Shown one piece after another: positions 47,121-57,929 of a stretch of 64,000 bases of DNA. The DNA comes from Enterococcus sp. RIT-PI-f (GTDB taxonomy: Bacteria; Bacillota; Bacilli; Lactobacillales; Enterococcaceae). The notes beneath the pieces were generated by a model. That model did no database searches. It worked only from the letters and a program-made list of their open reading frames with translations, and was not told where the DNA came from. The stretch's first letter is position 1, and every line of letters begins with the position of its first letter. Location of the stretch: contig NZ_LHOX01000005.1 of NCBI RefSeq assembly GCF_001297065.1, forward strand, positions 1-64,000, given 5' to 3'. Position numbers and translations under genes: made by a program.

Positions 47121-47690
47121 ATGGCTGAGCCATTTGCATTTGTCAATGATCAACACAAATTAGTCGAGTGTTACACAGCGGACATAGATGCGATCGAAGA
47201 TCCTTATTTTTCAGTCGGCTTTATCATTCAACCACTTGACCAAGGCTATTTTATCTTCAATTCCATCAATTTGACCGGTTCTTTAGAAAGTATCCAGCTG
47301 CGAAAAGTCGAGGACATTACCTTGCTAAAGGACAATACTGCCTATCTTGACGCGTTTACCTACTATATTAACTATAATAAGCAGCATCAATTATTCGATC
47401 CTTATCAGCTTGAGGCCCAATTGAATGAGCAACGCTTTGACACGATTTTTGCGCTGTTCAATCAACTATTACAAAAAAAACAGATCATCAACATCCTCAC
47501 CTATGAAGATCAAGTATTCACAGGGACAATCGCACTCTTAGACCAAGAAAATATTGTTTTGAATTTGTTGGACTTTGAAGACTACACGTTCCATACAAAA
47601 CAAACGATTCCTTTCAAACACATTCAAACCATTGATCTCTATCATCGTGAAAACTTCTTGATCAAAGTCTATCTTGCCAGCAAAAGCTGA
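47121..47690 (+). CDS. Hypothetical beta-rich protein
   Basis: A 189-residue soluble protein preceded by AGAAGGT. Two beta-rich segments (about 30-75 and 125-180) flank a helical middle; the second, with FTGTIALLDQENIVLNLLD, has the look of a small Sm- or SH3-like barrel. No family recognised and no helpful neighbour. Confidence 0.6.
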   Translation: MAEPFAFVNDQHKLVECYTADIDAIEDPYFSVGFIIQPLDQGYFIFNSINLTGSLESIQLRKVEDITLLKDNTAYLDAFTYYINYNKQHQLFDPYQLEAQLNEQRFDTIFALFNQLLQKKQIINILTYEDQVFTGTIALLDQENIVLNLLDFEDYTFHTKQTIPFKHIQTIDLYHRENFLIKVYLASKS

Positions 47691-47793
47691 CAAATCCCTT
47701 GCAATCAATCGATAACATGCGTTCTAATTGCCTTTTGATCGCTCACCACTTACACTTCAACTAAAAGGATAGTTAATCGAAGGAGTGTATACA

Positions 47794-48162
47794 ATGGATG
47801 ATTTAGAAGCATTTCTTGCTAAAATCACAGATCATGATAAACAAGATAAACTGCGGACTTTATTTTCAGATATTTTGGATGAATTTCCTGATCTGCAGCC
47901 TGTTATCAAATGGGGACAACCAATGTTTACAAGTCATCAAACATTTATATTAGGCATCAGTGTATCAAAACCACATTTTTCAGTGTCTCCAGAAACGGCT
48001 TGTTTGAATCAATTCATCCCTGAAATCGAGGCAGCGGGATATAGTCATACCGACAATATTTTTCGTATCAAATGGACACAACCAATTGATGAAGCGTTGA
48101 TTTTTAAGATGATTGCCTTTAATTTGGAAGAAAAAGCAGACATGACGACTTTTTGGCGATAA
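47794..48162 (+). CDS. DUF1801/YdhG-like protein
   Basis: A 122-residue protein resembling the DUF1801 family (YdhG/Fra, described as iron-chaperone-like). Visible features are PVIKWGQPMFTSHQTFI, KPHFSVSPE and FRIKWTQPID. ATG 47794 after AAGGAGTG is preferred to the upstream in-frame codon. It is monocistronic with a terminator 13 bp downstream. The iron role is a family-level suggestion only. Confidence 0.75.
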   Translation: MDDLEAFLAKITDHDKQDKLRTLFSDILDEFPDLQPVIKWGQPMFTSHQTFILGISVSKPHFSVSPETACLNQFIPEIEAAGYSHTDNIFRIKWTQPIDEALIFKMIAFNLEEKADMTTFWR

Positions 48163-48175
48163 TCGAATAACTCTG

Positions 48176-48207
48176 AACGATCAATATTTTATTGGTCGTT
48201 TTTTATT
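48176..48207 (+). terminator. Terminator after the DUF1801 gene
   Basis: AACGATCAAT / ATTGGTCGTT followed by T6. Confidence 0.85.
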
Positions 48208-48265
48208 GTCTTGATAAATAATACATGATATTATGCAAGTAAAACTATTTGTAGGAAGTGAACCC

Positions 48266-48514
48266 ATGTTAGGAAATCTTCGATTGATTCCCCAAAACTA
48301 TCGCCTTGCGTATAGTGCATACCTTTGTGCACTGATTGGCAATGTCATTTACATCATCTGGCAACAGCCTTCTTTGACATACGCTTTACCCACTTTGATC
48401 TTACTATTTGCAATTGACTGTTTTCTTTTTTCAAAATCGACTGAGAAAGTCCTATGGCCATTTCTCGGAGATTGCCTCATCTACCTATTGATATTGCTGT
48501 TCATTTTTACATAG
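48266..48514 (+). CDS. Small membrane protein, hypothetical
   Basis: An 82-residue protein with three hydrophobic segments and few charged residues, translated from ATG 48266 after AGGAAGTG. The open frame reaches further upstream, but without a ribosome binding site. No family recognised. Confidence 0.55.
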   Translation: MLGNLRLIPQNYRLAYSAYLCALIGNVIYIIWQQPSLTYALPTLILLFAIDCFLFSKSTEKVLWPFLGDCLIYLLILLFIFT

Positions 48515-48556
48515 CCTGCTGACAACAGATATGAATCAACTATAATCTATTGGCCC

Positions 48557-48577
48557 AGCCTTGATTTTGGCTTTTTT
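48557..48577 (+). terminator. Probable terminator after the small membrane protein
   Basis: Short stem AGCC / GGCT followed by T6. Confidence 0.5.
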
Positions 48578-48595
48578 CGTGTACAATACGCAAAC

Positions 48596-48632
48596 AAAAA
48601 AAACGCTCCTGCAAGAATAGGGGCGTTTTTTT
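48596..48632 (-). terminator. Bidirectional terminator before the M23 gene end
   Basis: AACGCTCC / GGGGCGTT with A8 on the left and T7 on the right. Confidence 0.85.
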
Positions 48633-48639
48633 CTATATG

Positions 48640-49959
48640 CTAAAGACCTAATTCACTCGCCGGATCAAAGAAACCTGACCATAGCCCAGTCGCCATACCT
48701 AAGTGCAAATGAACACCAGTCGAATTGCCTGTTGTCCCCATGCCACCAATATACTGGCGCGCTGACACGCTTTGACCGACAGAAACTGCAGGCAATTGAT
48801 TGAAATGCATGTAATAACTGTAAATGCCATTGTCATGTTTGATGACGACGTAGTTTCCAGTTGAGGGACCATAACCAGCTTCAACGACCGTACCTGCTTG
48901 TATCGCATAAATCGGTGTGCCGCTGGCACCAGTAAAATCGATCCCGTTATGCTGATTGCCCGATGAGCCCGTTGGATCAGAGCGATAACCAAAACGACTG
49001 GAAATGTGGACAGCATCCACAGGCATCGACCAGCCACTCGCAGCCGTTGGTGTTTCAGTTTCAGTTTCAGTTGAATCGTTTTCAACTGATTCCTTCACTG
49101 GTACTGTCGAGACAACTGCTTTTTCTGTTTTTGCTGCCGTGGTCGTTGATTGCTTTTGTGACTGTCTGGCTTGACTTATTTCAGCTTCAGCCTGCAAGGC
49201 AGCCTGTTTTTCTGCTTCAGCTTTGGCTGCGGCTTCAGCTTCTTTAGCTAGCGCTTCTTCTGCCGCCTTTTGTTTCAAAGCAGCTTCCCGTTTACGTTCA
49301 GCTTCAGCTTTTTCTTTTTCTAAATCAGCTTTCTTTCCCTCTTCTTCATTCAATGAAATGGCTAATGTTGCCAACTCAACTTCTTGATTCATATGGATAT
49401 CTGCCAATTCGGTTTGTTTCTTTTCAACAGTTTGCGTATTGTTGTCGATTTCTGTTAATTTTGCAGTTAATTCTTCTTCCAATGCTTGACTGGTTTCAAT
49501 ATCTTTTTGTTGTTGTTCCACTATACTATTGCTGGCATTCATGATCGTGACAGAGGCAATGGCTCGTTGAATCACTTCGCCAAAAGATTCTGCCGTCAAT
49601 AGTGAATCCATCATATTGCTAGATGGTTCTGACACTTGGATATCCCGCGCTTGATTGGCCAACGTTTCGGTACGCTTAGCAATTTTTTCCTCTAATGTTT
49701 GGATCTCTAGCACGATTTGATTGACTTGCTGCTCAGTTGTTGACTTTTCGTCAAATAATGCAGCGATTTCAGCTTCTATTTGTTGGATTTCTTTTTCTGT
49801 TGCTTGCTTGTAGGCTTCGACAGAGGCAGATTTTCCTTTGATATCATTGATACGATCTGTTTGCTGTTGGATTTTTTGATCCACTGTTTCTTCTGCTTGC
49901 CCAACCAATGGCAAAGCAAACAAGATCAAGGAACCCGCAAATGCTAATGTCTTTTTCAT
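48640..49959 (-). CDS. Secreted M23 peptidoglycan endopeptidase with coiled coil
   Basis: A 439-residue exported cell-wall hydrolase. A signal peptide (about 1-22, ending VGQAEE) is followed by a long coiled coil (about 25-260, including an Ala/Glu/Lys-rich stretch), a Ser/Thr/Glu linker, and a C-terminal LytM domain (about 315-435) with Zn ligands in HNGIDF and HLHLG. The coiled coil resembles that of PcsB or SagA, which are activated by FtsEX or other partners during division. AAGGAGAAC precedes the ATG. WalR-like repeats lie about 100 bp upstream. Confidence 0.92.
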   Translation of the reverse strand: MKKTLAFAGSLILFALPLVGQAEETVDQKIQQQTDRINDIKGKSASVEAYKQATEKEIQQIEAEIAALFDEKSTTEQQVNQIVLEIQTLEEKIAKRTETLANQARDIQVSEPSSNMMDSLLTAESFGEVIQRAIASVTIMNASNSIVEQQQKDIETSQALEEELTAKLTEIDNNTQTVEKKQTELADIHMNQEVELATLAISLNEEEGKKADLEKEKAEAERKREAALKQKAAEEALAKEAEAAAKAEAEKQAALQAEAEISQARQSQKQSTTTAAKTEKAVVSTVPVKESVENDSTETETETPTAASGWSMPVDAVHISSRFGYRSDPTGSSGNQHNGIDFTGASGTPIYAIQAGTVVEAGYGPSTGNYVVIKHDNGIYSYYMHFNQLPAVSVGQSVSARQYIGGMGTTGNSTGVHLHLGMATGLWSGFFDPASELGL

Positions 49960-50032
49960 ATGTTCTCCTTTTTCCTTTTACTCACTCTCCACAGGATAAA
50001 GGAAATTAGCTGATTTGTGGGCAGAATCTAAA

Positions 50033-50060
50033 GAAAAACATCTGATTGCAAACAGATGTT
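50033..50060 (-). terminator. Probable terminator after bglA of module 2
   Basis: AACATCTG (50037-50044) / CAGATGTT (50053-50060), followed on the minus strand by TTTTC. It lies 100 bp after the gene end. Confidence 0.6.
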
Positions 50061-50084
50061 ATCTTGTTGTAAACAAATTGTTAT
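50057..50084 (+). promoter_or_regulatory. Triple WalR-like hexamer array
   Basis: TGTTAT-N5-TGTAAA-N5-TGTTAT at 50057-50062, 50068-50073 and 50079-50084. Each adjacent pair fits the WalR (VicR/YycF) consensus TGTWAH-N5-TGTWAH exactly. It is about 100 bp upstream of the M23 hydrolase gene; the hexamers read on the strand opposite to that gene. Confidence 0.6.
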
Positions 50085-50159
50085 ACAGTTATTGGAATGT
50101 AAGTTGCATTTATGGGAAATTTGGCATTATTTTACAGTATCTAGCATATGATTCAATGG

Positions 50160-51578
<1,419 letters not shown>

Positions 51579-53465
51579 TTATTGAAAAATCGAAAGCAAC
51601 AAATCGCCCTGTTGAATATCCTTATTCTCTTCATGCACGATAACATCTGTAAAATCAGCAGTATTGGTCACGACGATTGGCGTGATCGTTGAATAACCTT
51701 TATCTTGAATAAATGTTTGGTCAAACTGTACCAATACATCCCCTTGCTTAAAGGCATCACCTGCTTGGACGAATGCTGTATATCCTTTACCTTCTAATTC
51801 CACCGTATCGATGCCGATATGAATAAGCAACTCTACACCTTGCGCATTTTTTATTCCAATTGCGTGGCTTGTTGGAAAAATGGTGACAACTTCTCCATCA
51901 AAAGGTGCAATCACTTGACCCGCATTGGGATTGATTGCAATGGTTCGGCCCATGATTTCGTTCGCAAAAACACTATCTGGAATATCACTTACAGCTACGC
52001 GCTGTCCGGCTAACGGACTGATCACTTCTAAAGGTGTGCGCAAAGGTTGGACCGCTTGCGTATCTGAAAAAGGGACCGTTGGTTCATTTGCCTCAACCGT
52101 ACTTTTCTTTTCTTTCCCCTCTGCATTTACAAAGAACATTGTTAGAACAAAAGACATGACAAAGGCAATCACAATACAAATAACTGCATTAATAATATTT
52201 GATATATCATCAGTCAGGTAAACAGGGAGCGCTAATATTCCTGCAGTAGCTGAAGCATACGTACGCATATTTGTTAACCCTGCCCACAGACCTGCTATAC
52301 CACCGGAGGCAACGACAACCCATAACGGTGTTCTTAGTTTCATCGTCACACCGTACAATGCAGGTTCTGTGATACCAAAAAGTGCAGTCGTGCTAGCTGA
52401 AAAAGCCGTTTGTTTCATTGTCTTATCTTTTGTTTTCATTGCAACGGCCAATGAAGCACCTGATTGCGCGATATTAGAAGCCAACATCCCTGGTCCAAGT
52501 AATGTCCCGTACCCTAGCGTAGCATATTGCGCTAATTGAACAGGCATAAAGCTGTAATGCATTCCTGTCATGACAAAAAACGGCGTAAAGGCCCCCATCA
52601 ATACCGGCAATACCCAACGTGCCTGATTATTGAAAAATTCAAAAACAACGAGCAAGCCATCTCCAACCAATGCACCCAATGGTCCAATGATGATCCAAGC
52701 AAGTGGTGCTGTTACAAGAAAAACGAGTAAAGGTACGAGGAAAATCTTCACTGGATCGGGTGAGATTTTCTTTGCCAAACGTTCGATATGCGCCATAGCC
52801 CAGACAATCAAAATTGGCGGCACAACTGCTGAACCGTATGACACGGCACGGACAGAAATACCTGCAAAAGAAATTGGCTCACCAGACGCTACCATTGCAG
52901 CAAATGTTGGATGAATCAACATTGCACCTAAAACTGCTGCATAAAATGGATTTGCTTTGAAATATTGCGCGCTCGTTACGGCCAACATCACAGGCAAGAA
53001 GTAAAATGCTGAATCGGCCAACAATGCCAACAACTGGTATGTTTGTGTTTCTACATTTAATACATTTAAAAAAACAAGTAATGCTAAGACAGCTTTCAGC
53101 ATCCCTGCACCGCAAATCGCCGGTATGATTGGTTGGAAAATAGATGTGATCGCACCTAAAACGCGATTAATGATTTTTTCCTCTTTCAGATCCGCTGATG
53201 GCTGATCTGAAGGTGTAAACTTGCCCATCTTGTTGATTTCATCTGTGACATGCGCAACATCTGTTCCAATGATGACTTGATATTGACCGCCTTTAAATGC
53301 CGTACCTTGTACACCAGGTGTTGCTTTTAAATGATCTTCTTGAACTTTTTTGTTGTCTTTCAATACAAATCTCAGTCGTGTCATACAGTTTGTGACTGAC
53401 TCAATGTTATCCAGCCCTCCGATATTTCCGACGATATTTTCTGCTAATTCTTGATATTTTGTCAT
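51579..53465 (-). CDS. Beta-glucoside PTS transporter EIIBCA (module 2)
   Basis: A 628-residue IIB-IIC-IIA fusion. IIB has Cys27 (TNCMTRLRF), the IIC core contains GITEPALYGVT, and IIA has the phosphorylated His in LLIHIGIDTVELEG. ATG 53465 after AAGGAGGATC is the start; the longer frame runs through the terminator region. It follows bglG with a RAT and terminator between them, so antitermination controls its expression. The substrate is probably a different beta-glucoside from module 1, given sequence divergence. Confidence 0.93.
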   Translation of the reverse strand: MTKYQELAENIVGNIGGLDNIESVTNCMTRLRFVLKDNKKVQEDHLKATPGVQGTAFKGGQYQVIIGTDVAHVTDEINKMGKFTPSDQPSADLKEEKIINRVLGAITSIFQPIIPAICGAGMLKAVLALLVFLNVLNVETQTYQLLALLADSAFYFLPVMLAVTSAQYFKANPFYAAVLGAMLIHPTFAAMVASGEPISFAGISVRAVSYGSAVVPPILIVWAMAHIERLAKKISPDPVKIFLVPLLVFLVTAPLAWIIIGPLGALVGDGLLVVFEFFNNQARWVLPVLMGAFTPFFVMTGMHYSFMPVQLAQYATLGYGTLLGPGMLASNIAQSGASLAVAMKTKDKTMKQTAFSASTTALFGITEPALYGVTMKLRTPLWVVVASGGIAGLWAGLTNMRTYASATAGILALPVYLTDDISNIINAVICIVIAFVMSFVLTMFFVNAEGKEKKSTVEANEPTVPFSDTQAVQPLRTPLEVISPLAGQRVAVSDIPDSVFANEIMGRTIAINPNAGQVIAPFDGEVVTIFPTSHAIGIKNAQGVELLIHIGIDTVELEGKGYTAFVQAGDAFKQGDVLVQFDQTFIQDKGYSTITPIVVTNTADFTDVIVHEENKDIQQGDLLLSIFQ

Positions 53466-53483
53466 GATGATCCTCCTTAATAT

Positions 53484-53559
53484 AAAAAAACAGACCAAAC
53501 AAAAATTGCGGCCATTTGCCGTCAATTTTATTTGGTCTTGCCCATGCGGTAACAAAACA
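53484..53559 (-). promoter_or_regulatory. RAT-like element and terminator before EIIBCA (module 2)
   Basis: On the minus strand, TTTTGTTACCGCATGGGC-AAGACC (53534-53559) is a degenerate RAT directly after the bglG stop. It overlaps a hairpin AGACCAAAT... / ...GTTTGGTCT followed by T7 (53484-53490). Confidence 0.75.
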
Positions 53560-53560
53560 T

Positions 53561-54400
53561 TTATGCTAATTCTCTAGTCGTGACGCGATTGATGTGAATG
53601 ACAAAGTACAGTAATTCCGAATCCGTAATTGTCACTTTATATTGTCCTGCTATATGTTTCTTGATCTTCAAACCTGTTTGATAGGCTTTTGGATATAATA
53701 GTTTTACGTGCTGCAGTAAATCTGACTCATCTTTGACCTCTTTGCTTTTCGAAAAAATTCGACTCACAAAGTACCGTATATGGGTTAAAAAACGATCATA
53801 GTTCATAGAAGTGTCATCTAGCTTCATCCCGAAATCATATTCAACGATTTGAACGATTTCCCCAATCACTTTGGTCGTAAAGATCGTTTCATTTTTGTAA
53901 CGGGAACCCGAGCTAGCGTTTACAAAATGTAAAGCTATAAACCCAGCTTCATCTTCCATGAATCTGATTTTTTCTGCGCGTTCGATAAACTGAAGGGATC
54001 GTTTCGCCGCCGCAAATTCGCGAGGATAATACTTTTTTATTTCCCACATAAGGTCGTTCGTGATTGATTCGCCTTTATGATTTCTCTCGATTGCATAATT
54101 GATATGATCACCTAAAAAAAGATAAATGCTTGAATCGAATGTACGAGAGAGATCTTTTTCAGCTTCTTCAATTATTTTTGCAGTGAGTATGACATGTCTT
54201 TCAGCCATACCTGCCATTAGACTGCCAAATTTGTTTTGTGTAAATTCACCATCAAGTATATATTTTTTATCGATTTTGCTTACATCGATCACACCACTAG
54301 CCTTTACCCCAAAGCCAACACCATTGCCAATCACTACACATTCCGTGCCATTGTCATCGACTAATATAGCATTATTGTTGTAGATCGTGATTGGTTTCAT
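53561..54400 (-). CDS. BglG/LicT-family antiterminator (module 2)
   Basis: A 279-residue antiterminator: CAT RNA-binding domain at the N-terminus (ITIYNNNAILV, GNGVGFGV) and two PRDs (GDHINYAI, IALHFVNAS, THIRYFV, YFVIHIN). AAAGGAGGGTG precedes the ATG. It controls its own leader RAT and the one before EIIBCA. The CAT domain differs noticeably from module 1, in line with the different RAT sequences. Confidence 0.92.
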   Translation of the reverse strand: MKPITIYNNNAILVDDNGTECVVIGNGVGFGVKASGVIDVSKIDKKYILDGEFTQNKFGSLMAGMAERHVILTAKIIEEAEKDLSRTFDSSIYLFLGDHINYAIERNHKGESITNDLMWEIKKYYPREFAAAKRSLQFIERAEKIRFMEDEAGFIALHFVNASSGSRYKNETIFTTKVIGEIVQIVEYDFGMKLDDTSMNYDRFLTHIRYFVSRIFSKSKEVKDESDLLQHVKLLYPKAYQTGLKIKKHIAGQYKVTITDSELLYFVIHINRVTTRELA

Positions 54401-54424
54401 TGATACACCCTCCTTTCATAAAGA

Positions 54425-54507
54425 CAAAAAAACCGACAGAAATATACAATTCAAGCATAAATAAGCCAGTGTATATTTCGTCGGTGTCGCCTTTTCAGTA
54501 GCAATCC
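54425..54507 (-). promoter_or_regulatory. RAT and terminator in the bglG leader (module 2)
   Basis: RAT at 54483-54507 on the minus strand (GGATTGCTACTGAAAAGGC, then GACACC). It overlaps a terminator whose arms ACCGAC..AATATACA and TGTATATT..GTCGGT are followed by T7. Confidence 0.85.
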
Positions 54508-54515
54508 TAAATCCG

Positions 54516-54544
54516 ATTATAGCTTTGCACATTTTAATTGTCAA
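54516..54544 (-). promoter_or_regulatory. Consensus promoter of bgl module 2
   Basis: -35 TTGACA (54539-54544), 17-bp spacer, -10 TATAAT (54516-54521): both hexamers are perfect, so output must be limited by the terminator downstream. No clear cre was found here. Confidence 0.9.
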
Positions 54545-54664
54545 CAAGATATCAAAAAAAATGAAGCGTTTTATATTTACAGCTTGCGATTGACTAGATA
54601 AATATGGTGAAGAGATATAAGACCGGTTGAGAACAATCATCTGAATGAACGTTGGAACATCGTC

Positions 54665-54913
54665 TCACTGATTGCTTCGATTATTTTCCTGCCCAATCTC
54701 TTCTGCTTGATGTTTACGAAAAGCGATATTATCTATTTTCCCAGTACTTGCCGTGTCATTTTTATTCAATCCGCCGAAGCCTGAATCCACCATTTTACCC
54801 CAGCCTTTCAAAGGTTCCTTGCCTTGCGCGCGTAAAGCAGCATTTTTATGGCGCAATCGCTCTTTCTTGGCTGTGCTTCGGTCGTCAATCATCTTTTTTA
54901 GTTTTCGCCACAT
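54665..54913 (-). CDS. Small paralogous protein A with KGWGxMVDxGxGGLN motif
   Basis: An 82-residue protein: a basic helical first half (WRKLKKMIDDRSTAKKERLR), then the motif LKGWGKMVDSGFGGLN, then a polar tail. ATG 54913 after AGAAGG is favoured over the ATG at 54934, which has no ribosome binding site; this choice gives the same length as the neighbouring paralogue. Family not recognised. A basic N-terminus suggests nucleic-acid or membrane contact, as inference. Confidence 0.65.
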   Translation of the reverse strand: MWRKLKKMIDDRSTAKKERLRHKNAALRAQGKEPLKGWGKMVDSGFGGLNKNDTASTGKIDNIAFRKHQAEEIGQENNRSNQ

Positions 54914-54962
54914 CGTGCGCCTTCTTTCTGCCATATCGTAGACCGTGTTGCATCAAGTCCGC

Positions 54963-55211
54963 CTAATTTTTTCGAATCCGTTTGGCTTCTTCGATGAAAA
55001 ATTGTTTGTTGTCGATTTCTTTACTCAAAAAATTTTGTGCTTGATTGTCCCGATTCATATTGTTCAAGCCGCCAGATCCAGTATCGACCATCGTTCCCCA
55101 ACCTTTATGAGGATTGATCCCTTGTTGCGTCAAATCCCAATTCTTTTTACGCATCTGGTCAAGTTTGGCTTTTTTTCGTTTGGCAAAATAACCGGTAAAC
55201 TTGTTGTCCAT
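54963..55211 (-). CDS. Small paralogous protein B with KGWGxMVDxGxGGLN motif
   Basis: Also 82 residues, with the same plan: basic first half (YFAKRKKAKLDQMRKKN), motif HKGWGTMVDTGSGGLN, then a charged tail with IEEAKRIRKN. ATG 55211 follows GAGGTG. It lies 49 bp upstream of protein A on the same strand, so the pair arose by tandem duplication and is probably co-transcribed. Function unknown. Confidence 0.7.
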   Translation of the reverse strand: MDNKFTGYFAKRKKAKLDQMRKKNWDLTQQGINPHKGWGTMVDTGSGGLNNMNRDNQAQNFLSKEIDNKQFFIEEAKRIRKN

Positions 55212-55276
55212 ATCCAACACCTCAGTCTTTTTTTACCATTATACTATATTACCCAAACAAATAAAACGTTCTCATC

Positions 55277-56131
55277 TTATCGATCATTGTCCATTCGTCG
55301 TTGCAGCCAATTGGCACATAGCGTTGTCCACTCCGCCACAGCAGGTTCGATGTCGTCTTGATGCAAGGCTGTCACTTCGTTTGCGAGGGCTAAACCATGG
55401 ATTCCTTTCTCAAAAATATGGACTTCGATGGGCACATTGTGTTTATGCGCAGCACTTGCTAAATCGAGGGTTTGCTGCACATTTACAACTTCGTCTGCCG
55501 CTGTATGCCAGAGAAATAATGGTGGTGTTACTTCAGATAAATATCGAATTGGGTCAGCAGCGGCAATCGCTTCTTCACTTGGCACTTCACTACCAAAATA
55601 ACGCCGGTTTAATGTCGTCAGGGATTTTTCTTCAAATCTTGATTGGTTATCGATCAATGTCTGGGTATAATAAACCAACGGATACCCGCAAATAGCAAAA
55701 TCGACTTTAAAATCATCAGCAGCACCTGCAATCAACTGAGATTCTGCCAATGCACGATTCTTCGTTGCCAATTGCAATGCAATGTGTCCACCCGCAGAGA
55801 AGCCACATATGCCAATGCATTGCGCATCAAGGGACCACGCTTGGACGTGCTGGCGTATAAAACGAATTGCTTCAGCGGCTTCTAGCAGTGCATGTTGAAC
55901 GATATTTTGGATATCTGGATCTGTTCGATAGCGCAAAACCGCACTATTCAAACCAAAACTATTGAACCATAATGCAATCGACTCTGCTTCACGATCACTC
56001 GTGAAGCGATAACCACCCCCTGGTATCACCATGACCAGTCCGCGTTTTTTTAATGGATAATGGTGATTCAGCTCTGCTAATAAGAATAAATCTAGGCGTC
56101 CTCCTGTAGACAAATCAATATGTTTTTGCAT
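55277..56131 (-). CDS. Alpha/beta hydrolase, esterase/acetyl-xylan esterase type
   Basis: A 284-residue cytosolic esterase of the BD-FAE/Axe-like group. The oxyanion loop is PGGGYRF, the nucleophile elbow GFSAGGH, the acid lies in HTAADEVV and the His in KGIHGLAL. Such enzymes deacetylate plant-derived sugars, which would fit with the neighbouring beta-glucoside system, but the substrate is unproven. GAGGAGG precedes the ATG. Confidence 0.85.
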   Translation of the reverse strand: MQKHIDLSTGGRLDLFLLAELNHHYPLKKRGLVMVIPGGGYRFTSDREAESIALWFNSFGLNSAVLRYRTDPDIQNIVQHALLEAAEAIRFIRQHVQAWSLDAQCIGICGFSAGGHIALQLATKNRALAESQLIAGAADDFKVDFAICGYPLVYYTQTLIDNQSRFEEKSLTTLNRRYFGSEVPSEEAIAAADPIRYLSEVTPPLFLWHTAADEVVNVQQTLDLASAAHKHNVPIEVHIFEKGIHGLALANEVTALHQDDIEPAVAEWTTLCANWLQRRMDNDR

Positions 56132-56384
56132 CCAATATATCCTCCTCTATATAACGACCTTTTCTTTCGCTGTATTCCTTTTTATCGTATCATGTCTATC
56201 TTTTTGCTACGAGGGAACATGAAAAAAAAGCAATTCGCTCTTGACGGCTTTTTGCATTTTCAATGATTTTCTATAACCTTCTATTTACTTGGATCGTTTG
56301 CGAACCATCTATTGTATGGTTATCCTTTCTGGCTTCCTCCAACCATTTTAGTTTATACACATAAACAAAAGGACCTGAAATACG

Positions 56385-57901
56385 GGCTCTATAATTTATG
56401 GGACTGATGAATCAGAAAATTGATTCTTCAGCCCCATTTTCATTTTAGGTATTAAAAAACATATCGTTCTCTAGTATGATTAAATCACGACAAAATAAAA
56501 AACTGAGAGGACGATATGCTATATGAATGATTCTATCAAAAAATTGTTGAGGATTACAGATAAAAATTTAGAAATTACAGATGTCTCTTACGAGACAGTG
56601 AACAAAAAACAGCGCTTAGTGATCAACGCAACGCTATCTCCTTGCCCGCAAGCTTGTAAATCATGTGGATCCACAGCGAAAGACGGTGATGGTAAAACGA
56701 TAATTGTAAGAAATGGGAAGAAAAAAACTACCATACGTTTTGATCAATATAATCATATGCCGATGGTTATGCAATTAAAAAAGCAGCGCTACAAATGTAA
56801 AAATTGTGAAACCTATTGGACTGCACAATCTTACTTTGTTCTTCCAAAACATTCTATTGCCAATCATTTAAGATACAAAATCATTTCTTTACTAACAGAT
56901 AAAGTTTCGTTGAGTTTTATTGCTGAGCTTTGCACAGTATCTCTAACTACAGTGATTCGAATACTAAAAGAACTCAAAAGCTAGCTTCCAGGAAACACTA
57001 AAAAGGTTCTTCCCAAAGTATTGATGGTGGATGAGTTTCGATCACATGCTTCACTTGAAGACAAAATGAGCTTTATTTGTGCAGATGGAGAGAGTGGAGA
57101 GTTGATTGATATTTTGCCAACACATAAGCTATCGCGCCTAACCAACTACTTTCAGAGCTGTTCTAATAATGATCAAGTAAAATATTTAGTCACTGATATG
57201 GACGCTGCTTATTTTCAATTAACCAAAACGGTATTTCCAAATGCCAATCTCATTATTGATCGATTTCATATCGTTAAACATATGAATCAAGCATTTCAAG
57301 ACCTACGTGTGAGAACAATGAAATCCTTACAAATAAAAGGTTTCAAAAAGGAAGCACAGAAACTTAAAGTAAATTGGCGTTTTCTAACAAAAAATAGACA
57401 GATTATAAATCATTCGGAATATAAGTCTTGGCGTAGTTTCCTTACACCTAAGTATCCTCTTCTTACAGAAGCTATGATGATTGATAGACTACTTACATTC
57501 TTCCCCTTCACTTAGGGAAGCTTATGAGGCATTCCATGACTTGGCCGATGCATTTAGAGATAAGGACCATATTTTATTTTTTGACTTGCTCAAACATCTT
57601 CCAGAAAGTTTAAATGAGGAATTTAGAAAGAAATTACAGAACTTGCTTAAGTATGAAGAAGGCATAAGGAATGCAATGATTTATCCTTATTCAAACGGTA
57701 GAATTGAGGCAAAAAACACACATATCAAAACACTAAAAAGAGTATCCTACGGATTCAAATCATTTGAGAACATGAAAATACGCATTTATATGATTAATCA
57801 TTTAATTGAAGTGAAATAACATAAAAAACCAAAACAGATTTGATATCATCTGTTTTGGTTTCACTTAAATCTTTTACATCAGTCCTGATTGACAAAGAGC
57901 C
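56385..57901 (+). mobile_element. ISL3-family insertion sequence, damaged
   Basis: About 1.5 kb. The ends are imperfect inverted repeats: GGCTCT-N10-GGACTGATG at 56385-56409 and its counterpart (CATCAGTCC ... AGAGCC) at 57877-57901. It contains one broken transposase gene and a terminal hairpin AACCAAAACAGAT / ATCTGTTTTGGTT (about 57829-57862). No 8-bp target duplication is visible, so flanking rearrangement is likely. Confidence 0.8.
56523..57819 (+). pseudogene. ISL3-family transposase, inactivated
   Basis: The N-terminal part has the zinc-finger pattern CPQACKSCG ... CKNCETYW and an HTH; the middle has the DDE-type VDEF and DMDAAYF, with IIDRFHIVKHMNQAF; the end has NGRIEAKNTHIK. A TAG at 56982-56984 interrupts it in frame, and a frameshift at about 57480-57490 shifts the last third into the +1 frame. 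Together the pieces are of normal length (about 430 residues), so it was once intact. Confidence 0.88.
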
Positions 57902-57929
57902 TCTTTTGTTTAATTGATATTTTCTTAAC

